The position numbers and the translations under genes are program-made. Below, one piece after another: positions 1 through 10,007 of a DNA stretch of 24,082 bases. The DNA is taken from positions 1-24,082 of the forward strand of contig JAKSVY010000025.1 in the NCBI GenBank assembly GCA_024413875.1. Reading direction: 5' to 3'. The notes below the pieces were generated by a model that saw only the letters and a list, made by a program, of their open reading frames with translations, did no database searches and was not told the DNA's origin. Source of the stretch: Bacilli bacterium (lineage in GTDB: Bacteria; Bacillota_I; Bacilli_A; RFN20; CAG-826). Positions within the stretch are counted from its first letter, which is position 1. Every line of letters starts with the position of its first letter.

Positions 1-3000
1 CTTACAATTGGAGCAGGTGCTGGTGTTGCAAGTGCAGTTATTGCTTCAAAGAATGCTGTTGCACCTAGTCAACTTGATGACTTAATTAAAGATGTTTATA
101 AGTTCAACGATACTTTGGAAATCCCAAGTGTTGCAATCGATGGTGCTACTGATGTTTCAACTACATTGATTTATCCAAATGGTGTTGCTAAAAAGAGCTC
201 AAAAGTAAAACTCGATCAAGCTGGTAAATATAAACTTAGATACACATACACCAAAGATGGTGAAACCAAGTTTGTAGATAAATATTTTGATGTTAAATAC
301 GGATTATATTATTTTGCTAGTGATGGTGAATCGCAATCAAGAGCAGAATATACATCTTTCAGTGAATATGGCGAAGGTACTGACTTTACATATCCAGGAT
401 CTAATGGTTCAAAAAATCCATTAACAATTAAATTAAGCAATACATCAATTTATCCAAATACTGGATTATTAGTTGATCTTGCAAAAGGAGAAAAGATTGT
501 TTTCAGTGAACCAATTAACGTAAATAATCTTACAGGTGAAGAATTCCTTTCTCTTTTTGCTGTCCCATACAGCCAATTAACAAACGATTTCTCAACATTT
601 TATATCAATTTAACTGATGCTGAAGATCCAAATACTTACATTAGTTTTAAAATGCATAAAATTGTTTTCTCAGTTGGTAACTATGAAGCTATCAGTGCAT
701 TAAATGTTGCTGGTCAAAACCAAATTTATGCTGGCACTGAAATTAAATCATCTGGCAATAAGATTCACAAAAACGATGCATGGGGATGTTTAGTTGATCA
801 CTCATTCCAAGCATCTAGTAACTATAACAACGGATGGCCTGATTACCAAGGCACTATTTGTGGTATTCCATCAAATATTCTTCAACTTTCATTAGGCTGT
901 GATGTAAAGACAATGAATTGTTTTACTAACCTTACTTCATCTTGGTATAGAGTAGCTTTCCCTGAAAACAAGATGACTTCTTTTGCGGATCTTGATTCAC
1001 CAGCGTTATATGATGATGCATGGACTGGTTTTAAATCAGATAAAGCATATCTTTCTATCTCTCTTGATGGATACACTGGTACATCTGGAAGATTCATGAT
1101 TTCTAATTATGCTTTCAATGATTTATCAGCTGAATATATCGAAGATGTTGAAGCTCCAAAATTAGTTGTTAACACTCCATACACTCCATCAAATATGCCA
1201 AAGGCATATGTTGGAAAAGAATATCCTGTTCCAACTGCAGATGCTTATGATGCATTATGTGGTAAAACAGATGTTAAGGTTACAGTGGACTATAACCATA
1301 TCAGCGGTAATCCAACTAATGTAAAAATTAATAATGGTAAATTCTTACCAGATAAAGCAGGCGCATATCGTATTAACTATGTCGCTAAAGATCCATTTGG
1401 TAACGAAACCAAAGTATCTTATTTCGTTGAAACAAGTGATGAAATTGAACCAATTTCTGTTGTTGTTAACGATAGACACTCAAAAATTGATTTAGGTGAT
1501 ACATTTACATACGATACACCAGTTCTTAGTGGCGGTTCAGGATCGCTAGAATATCGTGTTGTTTTAGAAAACGACGGAAATGAATACGACATCACAGAAA
1601 ATCGCTCAATGGTTATTAACAATTCAAAAGATTGGTTAGTTAAATATATTGTTAATGATTACGCTGGTGGTGAAAAAATCTTCTCTTATTTCTTAAATGT
1701 AACTGCAACAAACAAGGCATTTATGTATGAAGAGCCAATTTTTGACCCATATTTATTCAATAATGTCCCAACATTACTTCCAAACATCAAAGCTTATGTT
1801 TATTCAAGTGGAGTTCAAGAAGAAGTAACTCCTAATGTTGAAATTTCTTATAAAGGAAACACTAAAACATATTCAGCAGGTGAAAACTTCTTACCACAAG
1901 TTGAAAACACCCAAGATGAAATCGGAATTACTTATTTTGTTGGTGAAACACGCTTTAATACCATCTATAAATCAGTAATTGATATTGGTGATGCTAATTA
2001 CTTAAAGATCCAAAACTATTTCTTAGGCGCTGAATCTAACGCTGAATTAGATGATAAGGGTGTTCAATTTGTTAACACTGGTTCTAATAGTGAAATTTCA
2101 TGGACTTTTGCTAATAAGTTCTTAGTAAATAACACTGGTATTAACCTAGGTAATATCTATGCAAAGAACACAGGATCTAGAAGTAATCTTGCCGAATTTG
2201 ATTTCACATACGTTGATTCAATCAACTCAAATTTAAAGGTTACTGTTAAAGCTAGTGTTGGTGTAGATAGCATTGCTTTTGAAATTAATGGCAATACCTA
2301 CAATGTTGCAACTAAATTAAACGCTGCAAAATCAACAAACTTCACAGTAAGTTATAGCGATGGCAGCATTGTCTTTGAAGAAGGTAAGACAAAACTTGTA
2401 ATGCCTATTAATACTTATGATAATGGTGATTTCTTCACAAAATTCCCATCATCAAGTGTTTCAATTTCTTTAACTGCAAAAGGAATTAAAGAAAATAATG
2501 GTTATTACTTATATAAGATTGGTGGATGTCCAGTCTCCGAATACACAACAGATGACTCAATTGCACCATATGTTTACACAACATCATCTCCATTCGGTTC
2601 ATATAAGAAAGGATATGTCTATACAGTTAACAAATGTTTAGGCAGTGACGTTTTAGCACCAAGAGTTAACACTAAATTATCAGTAGTTGGTCCTGATGGA
2701 AATTATGTTACATCAGTTGCTGGTGTTGAACTTAATAAGGTCGAATGTGATGTCCCGCATCAATTTGTATTAGAGAAAATTGGTATGTACCAAATCGTTT
2801 TCGAAGTAGTTGAAAAAGATTGGCACTGGTCAAACCCATCTTCTTCTATGATTAACGCTGACTGTGTTGATACAGTTGCACCTACAATTGAAATCTTAGA
2901 AGAAGTTCCAACTGAAGTTCGTGTTGGTGATATCGTCTATATCCCAGCCTTCAGAGTATCTGATGATGAAACACCTGTTGAAAAATTAACAGTTTCTGCA

Positions 3001-3153
3001 ACAGTTATTTTCCCTAACATGAGAGACTATGAAGTTGATATCAATGGTGGTTTCAAGGCAACATTACCTGGAACATATACACTTATGATTTCAGCTCGTG
3101 ATGAGTCAAATAGATTTACAGTGGTCCAATTCGTGATCAACTGTGTTGAATAA
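1..3153 (+). CDS. Large Ig-like surface protein, 5' end missing
   Basis: The reading frame is open from base 1 and ends with TAA at 3153, so the true start lies left of the window; the first in-frame candidate, TTG at 115, has no ribosome site and is unlikely to be real. The first visible residues (LTIGAGAGVASAVIASKNAV) are a small, hydrophobic stretch that could be the end of a signal or membrane anchor. The rest is a long beta-rich protein. At least two Ig-like or HYR-like modules are recognisable, around 1147-1434 (a 'DKAGAYRINYVAKDPFGNE' type strand pair) and 2877-3150 (ending 'PGTYTLMISARDESNRFTVVQFVINCVE', shortened here to its key strands TYTLMI and TVVQFV). No catalytic motif was seen. 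It heads the visible part of an operon with carbohydrate-type lipoproteins and an ABC ATPase, so a glycan-binding or adhesin role is inferred. Family assignment beyond 'Ig-like' is uncertain. Confidence 0.85.
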   Translation, partial: LTIGAGAGVASAVIASKNAVAPSQLDDLIKDVYKFNDTLEIPSVAIDGATDVSTTLIYPNGVAKKSSKVKLDQAGKYKLRYTYTKDGETKFVDKYFDVKYGLYYFASDGESQSRAEYTSFSEYGEGTDFTYPGSNGSKNPLTIKLSNTSIYPNTGLLVDLAKGEKIVFSEPINVNNLTGEEFLSLFAVPYSQLTNDFSTFYINLTDAEDPNTYISFKMHKIVFSVGNYEAISALNVAGQNQIYAGTEIKSSGNKIHKNDAWGCLVDHSFQASSNYNNGWPDYQGTICGIPSNILQLSLGCDVKTMNCFTNLTSSWYRVAFPENKMTSFADLDSPALYDDAWTGFKSDKAYLSISLDGYTGTSGRFMISNYAFNDLSAEYIEDVEAPKLVVNTPYTPSNMPKAYVGKEYPVPTADAYDALCGKTDVKVTVDYNHISGNPTNVKINNGKFLPDKAGAYRINYVAKDPFGNETKVSYFVETSDEIEPISVVVNDRHSKIDLGDTFTYDTPVLSGGSGSLEYRVVLENDGNEYDITENRSMVINNSKDWLVKYIVNDYAGGEKIFSYFLNVTATNKAFMYEEPIFDPYLFNNVPTLLPNIKAYVYSSGVQEEVTPNVEISYKGNTKTYSAGENFLPQVENTQDEIGITYFVGETRFNTIYKSVIDIGDANYLKIQNYFLGAESNAELDDKGVQFVNTGSNSEISWTFANKFLVNNTGINLGNIYAKNTGSRSNLAEFDFTYVDSINSNLKVTVKASVGVDSIAFEINGNTYNVATKLNAAKSTNFTVSYSDGSIVFEEGKTKLVMPINTYDNGDFFTKFPSSSVSISLTAKGIKENNGYYLYKIGGCPVSEYTTDDSIAPYVYTTSSPFGSYKKGYVYTVNKCLGSDVLAPRVNTKLSVVGPDGNYVTSVAGVELNKVECDVPHQFVLEKIGMYQIVFEVVEKDWHWSNPSSSMINADCVDTVAPTIEILEEVPTEVRVGDIVYIPAFRVSDDETPVEKLTVSATVIFPNMRDYEVDINGGFKATLPGTYTLMISARDESNRFTVVQFVINCVE

Positions 3154-3168
3154 TAGGAGGGTGAAACA

Positions 3169-5238
3169 ATGAAAACAAATAAATTTCTTGCTTTATTATC
3201 TATGTTCACTGTTATTCCTGCTTTAGTAGGTTGTACAAATAGCAGTGGTAACAGCAATCACAATCACGGTAACACTGATATTGAATCTTATAACGACCCT
3301 CACTCAGGTACAATTTTAGATGAAAAATTTGACCACCAAGTTGAAGGCACAACACACTCATTCAAATCAAAACAGAATTCAACAGTCTTTGGTAAAGTTA
3401 ATGAATTTGTTAACTACAAGGTTGTCTATAACGCAAGTGATGATAATACTAGAACAACATCTATTTATCTTAGAAAGCACCTTGTTGGAGCGTTTAACAC
3501 AGAAATAGCCTCAGCCGCACCTCTTCAAAATAGTTATACTTTCAATGAAAACGATAAAATCATTTTTGTTGGATGCTATGACACATTTAGACAAGCTGGT
3601 TTAGTTGAAGAAATTGATGTCGGAAAAAACGGCTACACATTAAAGAGTAAAGGAAACGCTATCTTTATATTAGCAAAAGATATTTATGCATATTATTTAG
3701 GTATTAATCGTCTCCTTGAATTAGTTGTTGGATATGATTATTACATGGATAGTGTTTTCACATATGAAAAGACTGAAAATCAATCAACAATTTATTCATA
3801 TGATTTTAATGATGCTGAAATTCCAGATTATCAATATCGTCTCCCAGCAGGTTGGGGTAATTCAGAATATGTTATTTCATCAGGCTGTACATCTAATCCA
3901 ATTATTAATACCAGTGATTACAACTGGATTCATAATGCTTTCGCTTTATTAGGAGAACATTATTATGATCACCCAGAATGGTTCGATGAAACAGTTGGTT
4001 ATCGTCCAAACCATCCTGATACACCAATTCACCAATTATGTTATACAGCTCATGGTGATAGTGAATCTCTTCAACTTATGGTTGAAGCAGGCGCTGATAA
4101 GATTATTTCTCTTTTAACTTCACATCCTGGTAAAAATATTGTTTCTATTACTGCAGAAGATACATCTGCTTACTGTAAGTGTCCTACTTGTATGACTTCT
4201 ATTAATAAATATAAAACTGAAGCAGGTAGTATTATTCAATACGTTAATAGAGTAGATAAGATTGTTTCATCATATTTTAGAAATGACGGCACATACAAAG
4301 GTTCAGTTCCAAGAGCAGATTTAACTACTTTCCCAACTGATTTTGACTTTACGATCTTCTTATTTGCTTACCATAACACAGTTACTGCTCCTACAAACGA
4401 AATCAATGGTGAATATGTCCCAATTGATGATAGCGTTATTTGCGGTGAACACGTTGGTGTTATGATGGCACCTTCAAATGGTAGATATATTTATTCATTC
4501 TATGATGAAAGAAACGCTGCTGTTGCTAGCCAAATTAAAGCTTGGTCAAAATGTACAAAGCGTTTCTTAGCATACCTTTATTCAGATAACTGGAGAGGTT
4601 ATACATATCCTTATAACTCATTTGATACTGACGTTGAAAATATGAAATTCTTCAAAGAACTCAACGCAATTTGGATGTTTGACTCATGTGGTGGTGAAAA
4701 CCCATGGCTCCCTGGTTTCCAAGAATTAAAGAAATACATTGTTAACAAAGCAATGGTTAATGTTAACTGCAATGTCAGTGAATTAACACAAAAATTCTTC
4801 CGTAACGTTTATAAAGATGCTGCCCCACGAATGATGAAGATGTATCAATCTGAAAGAGCATATTGTTTAAGTATTGCTGATGTTTATGTTGGTAATATTA
4901 ACGATGATAATATGTTTAGTGGTGATACCGCTAGAGCAAGATGGCCAAGAGGCTTACTTCTCGAATGGTGGCAAATGTGCGATGACGCAATGCAAGATTT
5001 ATCAGTTCTTGAATACACAAACCCAGATAAATTTAAAATAGCTAGATTAGGTGTTCTTATTGAATCTATTTTCCCTAGATTTGCAATGCTTGATTTACAT
5101 CAAGATTATTTCGAAGAAAATGAATTCAAAGTTTTAGCAAAGCAACTTAAAGATGATATGCTTGAATTACGCTTTACGCATGTTAAAGAACACGATACTG
5201 GTATCTTACAACAATGGTTTGACCGTTGGGGTGTTTAA
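3169..5238 (+). CDS. DUF4838 / GH67N-like lipoprotein
   Basis: This 689-residue lipoprotein starts at an ATG 8 bases after a strong AGGAGG (3155-3160). The signal peptide ends in the lipobox LVGC (Cys22), followed by a His/Asn-rich linker. Residues about 120-200 resemble the N-terminal domain of alpha-glucuronidases (GH67N), including the YAYYLGINRLLE stretch. The following region carries hallmarks of DUF4838: 'HPEWFDE' near residue 270, then 'ITAEDTSAYCKCPTC' near 325-340 and 'QYVNRVDKIV'. DUF4838 proteins are predicted TIM-barrel glycosidase-like proteins with no firmly established activity, so I call it a probable polysaccharide-acting or polysaccharide-binding lipoprotein on the outer face of the membrane. 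Its gene lies 15 bases after the Ig-like gene and 17 bases before the next lipoprotein gene, clearly one operon. Confidence 0.85.
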   Translation: MKTNKFLALLSMFTVIPALVGCTNSSGNSNHNHGNTDIESYNDPHSGTILDEKFDHQVEGTTHSFKSKQNSTVFGKVNEFVNYKVVYNASDDNTRTTSIYLRKHLVGAFNTEIASAAPLQNSYTFNENDKIIFVGCYDTFRQAGLVEEIDVGKNGYTLKSKGNAIFILAKDIYAYYLGINRLLELVVGYDYYMDSVFTYEKTENQSTIYSYDFNDAEIPDYQYRLPAGWGNSEYVISSGCTSNPIINTSDYNWIHNAFALLGEHYYDHPEWFDETVGYRPNHPDTPIHQLCYTAHGDSESLQLMVEAGADKIISLLTSHPGKNIVSITAEDTSAYCKCPTCMTSINKYKTEAGSIIQYVNRVDKIVSSYFRNDGTYKGSVPRADLTTFPTDFDFTIFLFAYHNTVTAPTNEINGEYVPIDDSVICGEHVGVMMAPSNGRYIYSFYDERNAAVASQIKAWSKCTKRFLAYLYSDNWRGYTYPYNSFDTDVENMKFFKELNAIWMFDSCGGENPWLPGFQELKKYIVNKAMVNVNCNVSELTQKFFRNVYKDAAPRMMKMYQSERAYCLSIADVYVGNINDDNMFSGDTARARWPRGLLLEWWQMCDDAMQDLSVLEYTNPDKFKIARLGVLIESIFPRFAMLDLHQDYFEENEFKVLAKQLKDDMLELRFTHVKEHDTGILQQWFDRWGV

Positions 5239-5255
5239 TTAAGGAGGCAAAGAAA

Positions 5256-8200
5256 ATGAAAAAGATTAGAAAAATTGGATTTGCTTGCCTTGGCTTATCT
5301 TTAGCTCTTACTGGAATAAGTGCATGTACATCCTCAAACACAAACACAAACACAAATACTGGTTCATCTCAACAAACAGATGATACTTACGAATTAACAT
5401 TATCCCAAACAGTTGCTTCAATTGAATGGTATAGCGAAATTCGTCTTAATTGTTCTGTTAAAGGCGCAACTGAATACAAAATCGGTTGGTCAAGTAGTGA
5501 TGATAGCATTGCTACTGTTGATGAGACTGGACTTGTAAAAAGTTTAAACAAATCAGGCACAGTTCAAATTACAGCTACTGTTGGATCATCAAGCGCATCA
5601 TGTACAGTTGTTGTTGTTGAAAGTGCGTTAGCACCAACAATTCAATTAGAGACTACTTCATTAAGTCTCAGCATTGGTGATGCCTATCCTGTTGTTCCTT
5701 CTATTTTATGGGGAACAAATGATATCACTGACGAATGCTCATTAGATTGCAAAGTTGATAACAATTGCGTCGAAGTAGAGAAAAAAGGTGATACATTCAC
5801 ATTTAAAGGTATTAAAACTGGCCACGCTACTGCAATGTTCTCGTCTACAGTTAGAGGATTTGTTGTTGCAGAATCACTTGAAATTCAAGTCATTGATAAC
5901 AGTGTTGTTTTTATGATTCCTTCTTCAAGTGAATTAAAAGTCACTAATGATGGATTTGAAGCTGAAATTACCTGTGCTGCATATACTGGATTTACTAATA
6001 GTATTGAACTTGATGTTATCGCCTATGTTAATGGGGTTAAATCAGATTCTCCAATTACATATGCTTATGAAAATGCTACTGATGTAAATTACGCTGCTCT
6101 TTCAAAGAGAAGTGGAAAAGATAGAATCACTGGTAAAAAGTTTGGAAAGATTTATCTTCAAGGTTCTTTTGATGATGGCGAACATGTATCAAGTTTTAGA
6201 GTCGCTGTTAATATCACAAGACCTATTGTAAAGATTTCTACTTCATCAGTAATCGAAGTTGAAAACTTACAAAAAGAATATGATATTTCATCTTTATTAC
6301 TTGCTGATGGCGGAGCAACTGGTGAAGTTAATTATTTAGGTAAATCTATTGGCACTTTAACTAACGGAAAATTATCTTTAGTTAAGAACAAATTACCAAA
6401 GAATGCTTCAGATTTAGGCGATGTCAAATTATCAGTTGTTGTTGATAGATATGAATATGAACTCAGTGTTAAGTTAGTTACTCTTCTTATTAATGATAAG
6501 GCTGAATTAGACTCTATGAACAAACTCGCTATCGCAAATGATTCAAGAGCACAATTTGCCGATGGATATTTTGCTTTAGGAAATAACATTGACTATGGAG
6601 GAGTATTTACTCCAATGTTCAATGAATCTAGCTTTGCTGATATTGGTGCAGTTGGTCAAAACTGGATCGACGGCATGCTTTGTGGTTTCAAAGGAGTCTT
6701 TGATGGCCAAGGTTTTAACATCGAGGGACTTGAAATTGAACCAACTATTAGAAAAGATGTCTATTCAGGTGGTATTTTCGGTGTCTTAGCAACCGGAAGT
6801 ATTATTAAAGATGTTTCCTTTAGTAATGCAGTTGTTGCGGCTGAAACAGCTTATATTGCAACTGCTGGTGATGGGAAGATTGAAAACGTTTATATTCAAT
6901 ATAAATCAATGGGTTATAACAAAGACGATAGATGGTCACAAAATGTCAATGATCCAATGAAACGTAACTATAGTGGTTCATTCTTCACAAGCGCTAACCC
7001 AGTCGCTATGGGTAAGAATGCAAGTATTGAAAATTGCGTTATTGATGCTTCATCTGCTCGTATTTACGATAACGAAAAATTGGATGCAAATAATAACAAG
7101 ATTCCTGGTGTATATTTTGTCTCTAATCCAACACTTAACAACCGTGTAAATGCTCTTGGTATTTATAATGGCGATTATAATGAAGATAATTCAAGCGCTA
7201 AATACAGCGGTGCTTCATTTGCAAAAGCAACAGCGTCAGTTGAAGCTAAATCTTTTGTAAATAATTTAGATACAAGAATTTGGAAAACAAGTGATGATTT
7301 CGCTATCTTCAAATCATTATATACTCAATTAAGTAGTGCAATTACTGTATCTCTTGATAAGGAAGTTATCCATGCTGGTGATGAACTTAGAATTGATGTT
7401 AACTATCCAACATCATTAGTGGATTATGAAATTTCTGATCCAACTTATGGTGAATTTAAGTACGGTTATTTCTTCGCAAATTCTTCTTTTGCAGGAGCAA
7501 GTAAAACTCTTACATTAACTGTTACTTCAAAACTTAACCGTTCTAACAAGAAATCAGTAACATTTGATATTTATAAAGATGCAAATCTTGGAAATATCGG
7601 TAAAAACTATTTAAATGAAGATATTGCTTCATTAACTGCAACATCTATCACTTATGAAAAGGATAATTATGATTTTGATTTAACTAATGTTTCAAGATCA
7701 TTAAGCGGAACATTTGAAGGTATTGTTGTCAACAATAAATTCTATAATTCAGGTGTTTCATATAATAGCTCTACTAAGAAGTTAACAATTTCAAAGACTA
7801 TTCTTGGACTTAACTATGGTGAAACAACTATGTACGCAAGATTTAGTGGTGTTGACTATAAATTCAATGTCACTCTTGTTACTAAAGTATTAAAGAATTC
7901 AAATGATATCAAATCATTCTTGAGAATCGGTAAGATTCTTGAACCAACAAGTGCCTTCTTGTATGGTGGTTATTTCGAACTTGGAAATGATATTGATTAC
8001 GATTATCGAAACGTAGTATTTGATATTGGCTCAGGCTCTACACCTAGAGATGGTATGGGTGATGTGTTCCACTGGGTTTCTGGTATTGGAAATATTCTCG
8101 ACTATAGAACTGATGGTACTGATGGATTTAAAGGTGTCTTTGATGGATGTGGATATTCAATCAAAAACCTTGAACTCGTCAATAAGTGGGCTTTTGGTGG

Positions 8201-8813
8201 GTTTATTTCTGTTATGCATAATGAAGGTGTATTACGCAATACAGCATTCATTGATATTAGATTAGGTACAGACGGACCAACTAAAGTTAAAGGTTACGAT
8301 GGCGATACAAGTATCGTTATGGCAGGGGCAGGTTTAGTTGAAAACGTCTATGTAACTCAAGAATGGGTTAACGTTACAAGACCTGCAGAAGGTTTATTCT
8401 ACAATAAGAACTTTATCGCATACGCTGCTAAACCAGTTATGAGAAACGTTGTTATCGATCTTGCAAAATTCGATGGAAAGAGTGATGCTGAACTCAACCT
8501 TCGTAACGCAAAACTAGATGCATCTGGAAACTATGTTGTTTCAATCAATGGTAGTGTTTGTACAGGTATTGGTACATGTAAATTAACTGCAATTAATGTT
8601 GGCTTAGTTTCATCTCACCAAACAATTATCAATTCATTCACAACTTCAGGTGATAAAGAATGGACAGGCAAGGGTCTTAACCAAAGCTTACATAATGAAT
8701 ATGTAACTATTAAGTCAGACCTCCAAAGCTTATATTCATCATTTGGTAGTTCATTCAAAACCGAATGGAACAATGTTTGGAAAAACAATGCAGCTGTAGC
8801 AAAAGTAAGATAA
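5256..8813 (+). CDS. Big_2 lipoprotein with two GLUG-like modules
   Basis: I chose the ATG at 5256 because AAGGAGGC (5241-5248) lies 7 bases before it and it gives a clean lipoprotein signal (MKKIRK, hydrophobic core, lipobox ISAC, Cys24). An in-frame ATG at 5226 lies inside the previous gene and would spoil the signal. After an Asn/Thr-rich linker, residues about 45-122 form a bacterial Ig-like Big_2 domain (WSSSDDSIATVDETGLVKS). Two copies of a GLUG-like beta-helix module follow, near residues 420-550 (ALGNNIDY, FKGVFDGQGFNIEGL, GGIFGVL) and 880-1050 (ELGNDIDY, FKGVFDGCGYSIKNL, GGFISVM). GLUG-type repeats occur in surface adhesins. The 1185-residue protein probably binds a surface polymer or glycan. 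No enzyme motif was seen. The next gene (the ABC ATPase) begins one base after its stop. Confidence 0.85.
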   Translation: MKKIRKIGFACLGLSLALTGISACTSSNTNTNTNTGSSQQTDDTYELTLSQTVASIEWYSEIRLNCSVKGATEYKIGWSSSDDSIATVDETGLVKSLNKSGTVQITATVGSSSASCTVVVVESALAPTIQLETTSLSLSIGDAYPVVPSILWGTNDITDECSLDCKVDNNCVEVEKKGDTFTFKGIKTGHATAMFSSTVRGFVVAESLEIQVIDNSVVFMIPSSSELKVTNDGFEAEITCAAYTGFTNSIELDVIAYVNGVKSDSPITYAYENATDVNYAALSKRSGKDRITGKKFGKIYLQGSFDDGEHVSSFRVAVNITRPIVKISTSSVIEVENLQKEYDISSLLLADGGATGEVNYLGKSIGTLTNGKLSLVKNKLPKNASDLGDVKLSVVVDRYEYELSVKLVTLLINDKAELDSMNKLAIANDSRAQFADGYFALGNNIDYGGVFTPMFNESSFADIGAVGQNWIDGMLCGFKGVFDGQGFNIEGLEIEPTIRKDVYSGGIFGVLATGSIIKDVSFSNAVVAAETAYIATAGDGKIENVYIQYKSMGYNKDDRWSQNVNDPMKRNYSGSFFTSANPVAMGKNASIENCVIDASSARIYDNEKLDANNNKIPGVYFVSNPTLNNRVNALGIYNGDYNEDNSSAKYSGASFAKATASVEAKSFVNNLDTRIWKTSDDFAIFKSLYTQLSSAITVSLDKEVIHAGDELRIDVNYPTSLVDYEISDPTYGEFKYGYFFANSSFAGASKTLTLTVTSKLNRSNKKSVTFDIYKDANLGNIGKNYLNEDIASLTATSITYEKDNYDFDLTNVSRSLSGTFEGIVVNNKFYNSGVSYNSSTKKLTISKTILGLNYGETTMYARFSGVDYKFNVTLVTKVLKNSNDIKSFLRIGKILEPTSAFLYGGYFELGNDIDYDYRNVVFDIGSGSTPRDGMGDVFHWVSGIGNILDYRTDGTDGFKGVFDGCGYSIKNLELVNKWAFGGFISVMHNEGVLRNTAFIDIRLGTDGPTKVKGYDGDTSIVMAGAGLVENVYVTQEWVNVTRPAEGLFYNKNFIAYAAKPVMRNVVIDLAKFDGKSDAELNLRNAKLDASGNYVVSINGSVCTGIGTCKLTAINVGLVSSHQTIINSFTTSGDKEWTGKGLNQSLHNEYVTIKSDLQSLYSSFGSSFKTEWNNVWKNNAAVAKVR

Positions 8814-8814
8814 T

Positions 8815-9531
8815 ATGCCAAATATTGAGGTTAAGAATTTAACTCATATTTACAACAACAGAAGAGACAAACAAACATCATTAAACGATATTTCTGTTTC
8901 TTTTAAATCATCTAAAATTAACGTGATTTTAGGCGAAAGCGGTGGTGGAAAGACCACCCTTTTGCGTTGTTTAATGGGTCTTGAAAAGTATAAAGGTACC
9001 ATCCTTTTTGACGGAAGTGATGTTTCTTTATTTCAAACAAACGAAAGAAATATTTCTTATGTAAATCAAAACATATCTTTATATCCTCATATGACAATAT
9101 TTAATAATATTGCCTATCCATTAACTTTAAAGAATATCGATAAAGATGAAATTAGAGAAAGAGTGTTTGATATCGCTAAAGAATTTGGTATCGAAGAACT
9201 CTTATTTAGAAAACCAAGAGAACTCTCTTTAGGCCAATGCCAAAGAGTCGCAATTGCAAGAGCGATTATCAAAAGACCTAGTTTATTACTTTTAGATGAG
9301 CCATTCTCAAATCTTGATGAAACTAATTCAACAAATATTGGTTCGTTTGTGAGGGAATTTGTTACAAAACTTGGTCTTACAACTATTTTTGTTACACATA
9401 ATCAAAGTGAAGCTTTACGTTTAGGCTCTAGCATTACTATTATTGAACAAGGTAAAATATTAACTAGTGGTGAATCTTTCGAAGTCTTTAAAGATCCTCG
9501 ACCTGAGATTCATAAATATTTCATAAAATAA
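8815..9531 (+). CDS. ABC transporter ATP-binding protein
   Basis: This is a 238-residue ABC ATPase of the cytoplasm. It has Walker A GESGGGKTT (40-48), Q-loop Gln85, signature LSLGQ (137-141, with Leu in place of the usual first Gly), Walker B LLLLDE (157-162), D-loop SNLD and the switch His195 (VTHNQ). It most resembles the ATPases of carbohydrate and other importers (MsmX/UgpC, PotA type) but stops at the nucleotide-binding domain and lacks the C-terminal TOBE region of about 120 residues that MsmX-like proteins carry. The ATG lies one base after the previous stop with no Shine-Dalgarno site, so translation is probably coupled. No classic permease lies in the window; its partners could be the small membrane proteins downstream or permeases to the left of the window. 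The substrate is unknown; the surroundings point to sugars. Confidence 0.93.
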   Translation: MPNIEVKNLTHIYNNRRDKQTSLNDISVSFKSSKINVILGESGGGKTTLLRCLMGLEKYKGTILFDGSDVSLFQTNERNISYVNQNISLYPHMTIFNNIAYPLTLKNIDKDEIRERVFDIAKEFGIEELLFRKPRELSLGQCQRVAIARAIIKRPSLLLLDEPFSNLDETNSTNIGSFVREFVTKLGLTTIFVTHNQSEALRLGSSITIIEQGKILTSGESFEVFKDPRPEIHKYFIK

Positions 9532-9533
9532 TT

Positions 9534-10007
9534 ATGTTTACATTAGAAGAATTAAATGAGTATAGAAAGAATCTAAAAATAAGTAGAATTGTTACTTATT
9601 CTCTTTTAGGTGCTTTTATTATTTTCTTAACTCTTTCTTTTATCTTTGTGAGTAGAGAAAATAGAAACTTCATGCTTCCAATTATGATAGTCGTGTCCTC
9701 ATTACTTCTTATTGGATTTATTTTTGGTTTGTTTTATCTTCTTTTCTATAAAGAACAAGTCAAGTTTTTCAAGTTTGTTTTAACAGGTGAAGAAACTGAA
9801 ATCATTAGTGAAGTAACATACATAGATCAAAAAGCATATAGCCTTGATTTTAATAAAAAAGTTTATCAAATTAATATTATTAAAGATGAAGAAACTTATG
9901 TGGTTTATTTATATTCAGTTTACCATAATGCATTAGTGGAATCTAAAACATATAAGTTTGTTTTAAGGGGAAATTTTATTATTAGTTATGAAGAATACGT
10001 TAGTTAA
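9534..10007 (+). CDS. Small two-helix membrane protein, unrecognised
   Basis: I do not recognise this 157-residue protein. It has a charged N-terminal stretch, two hydrophobic helices (about 18-39 and 47-71) and a hydrophilic, probably beta-rich C-terminal half rich in Lys, Glu and Tyr. By the positive-inside rule the C-terminal part probably lies in the cytoplasm. The start follows the ATPase stop as TAA-TT-ATG with no Shine-Dalgarno site, so it is probably translated by re-initiation, and its end overlaps the next gene by 20 bases. Such tight coupling between an ATPase and two membrane proteins suggests a shared complex. No permease signature (EAA loop) was seen. Confidence 0.75.
   Translation: MFTLEELNEYRKNLKISRIVTYSLLGAFIIFLTLSFIFVSRENRNFMLPIMIVVSSLLLIGFIFGLFYLLFYKEQVKFFKFVLTGEETEIISEVTYIDQKAYSLDFNKKVYQINIIKDEETYVVYLYSVYHNALVESKTYKFVLRGNFIISYEEYVS

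Noticed and set aside
115..120. TTG start for the first Ig-like protein
   Set aside because: The frame is open to base 1 with a hydrophobic stretch upstream and no ribosome site at 115; the gene begins left of the window.
5226..5255. Earlier in-frame ATG for the Big_2/GLUG lipoprotein
   Set aside because: It lies inside the preceding gene, has no ribosome site at the right distance, and would put ten extra residues before the lipoprotein signal.
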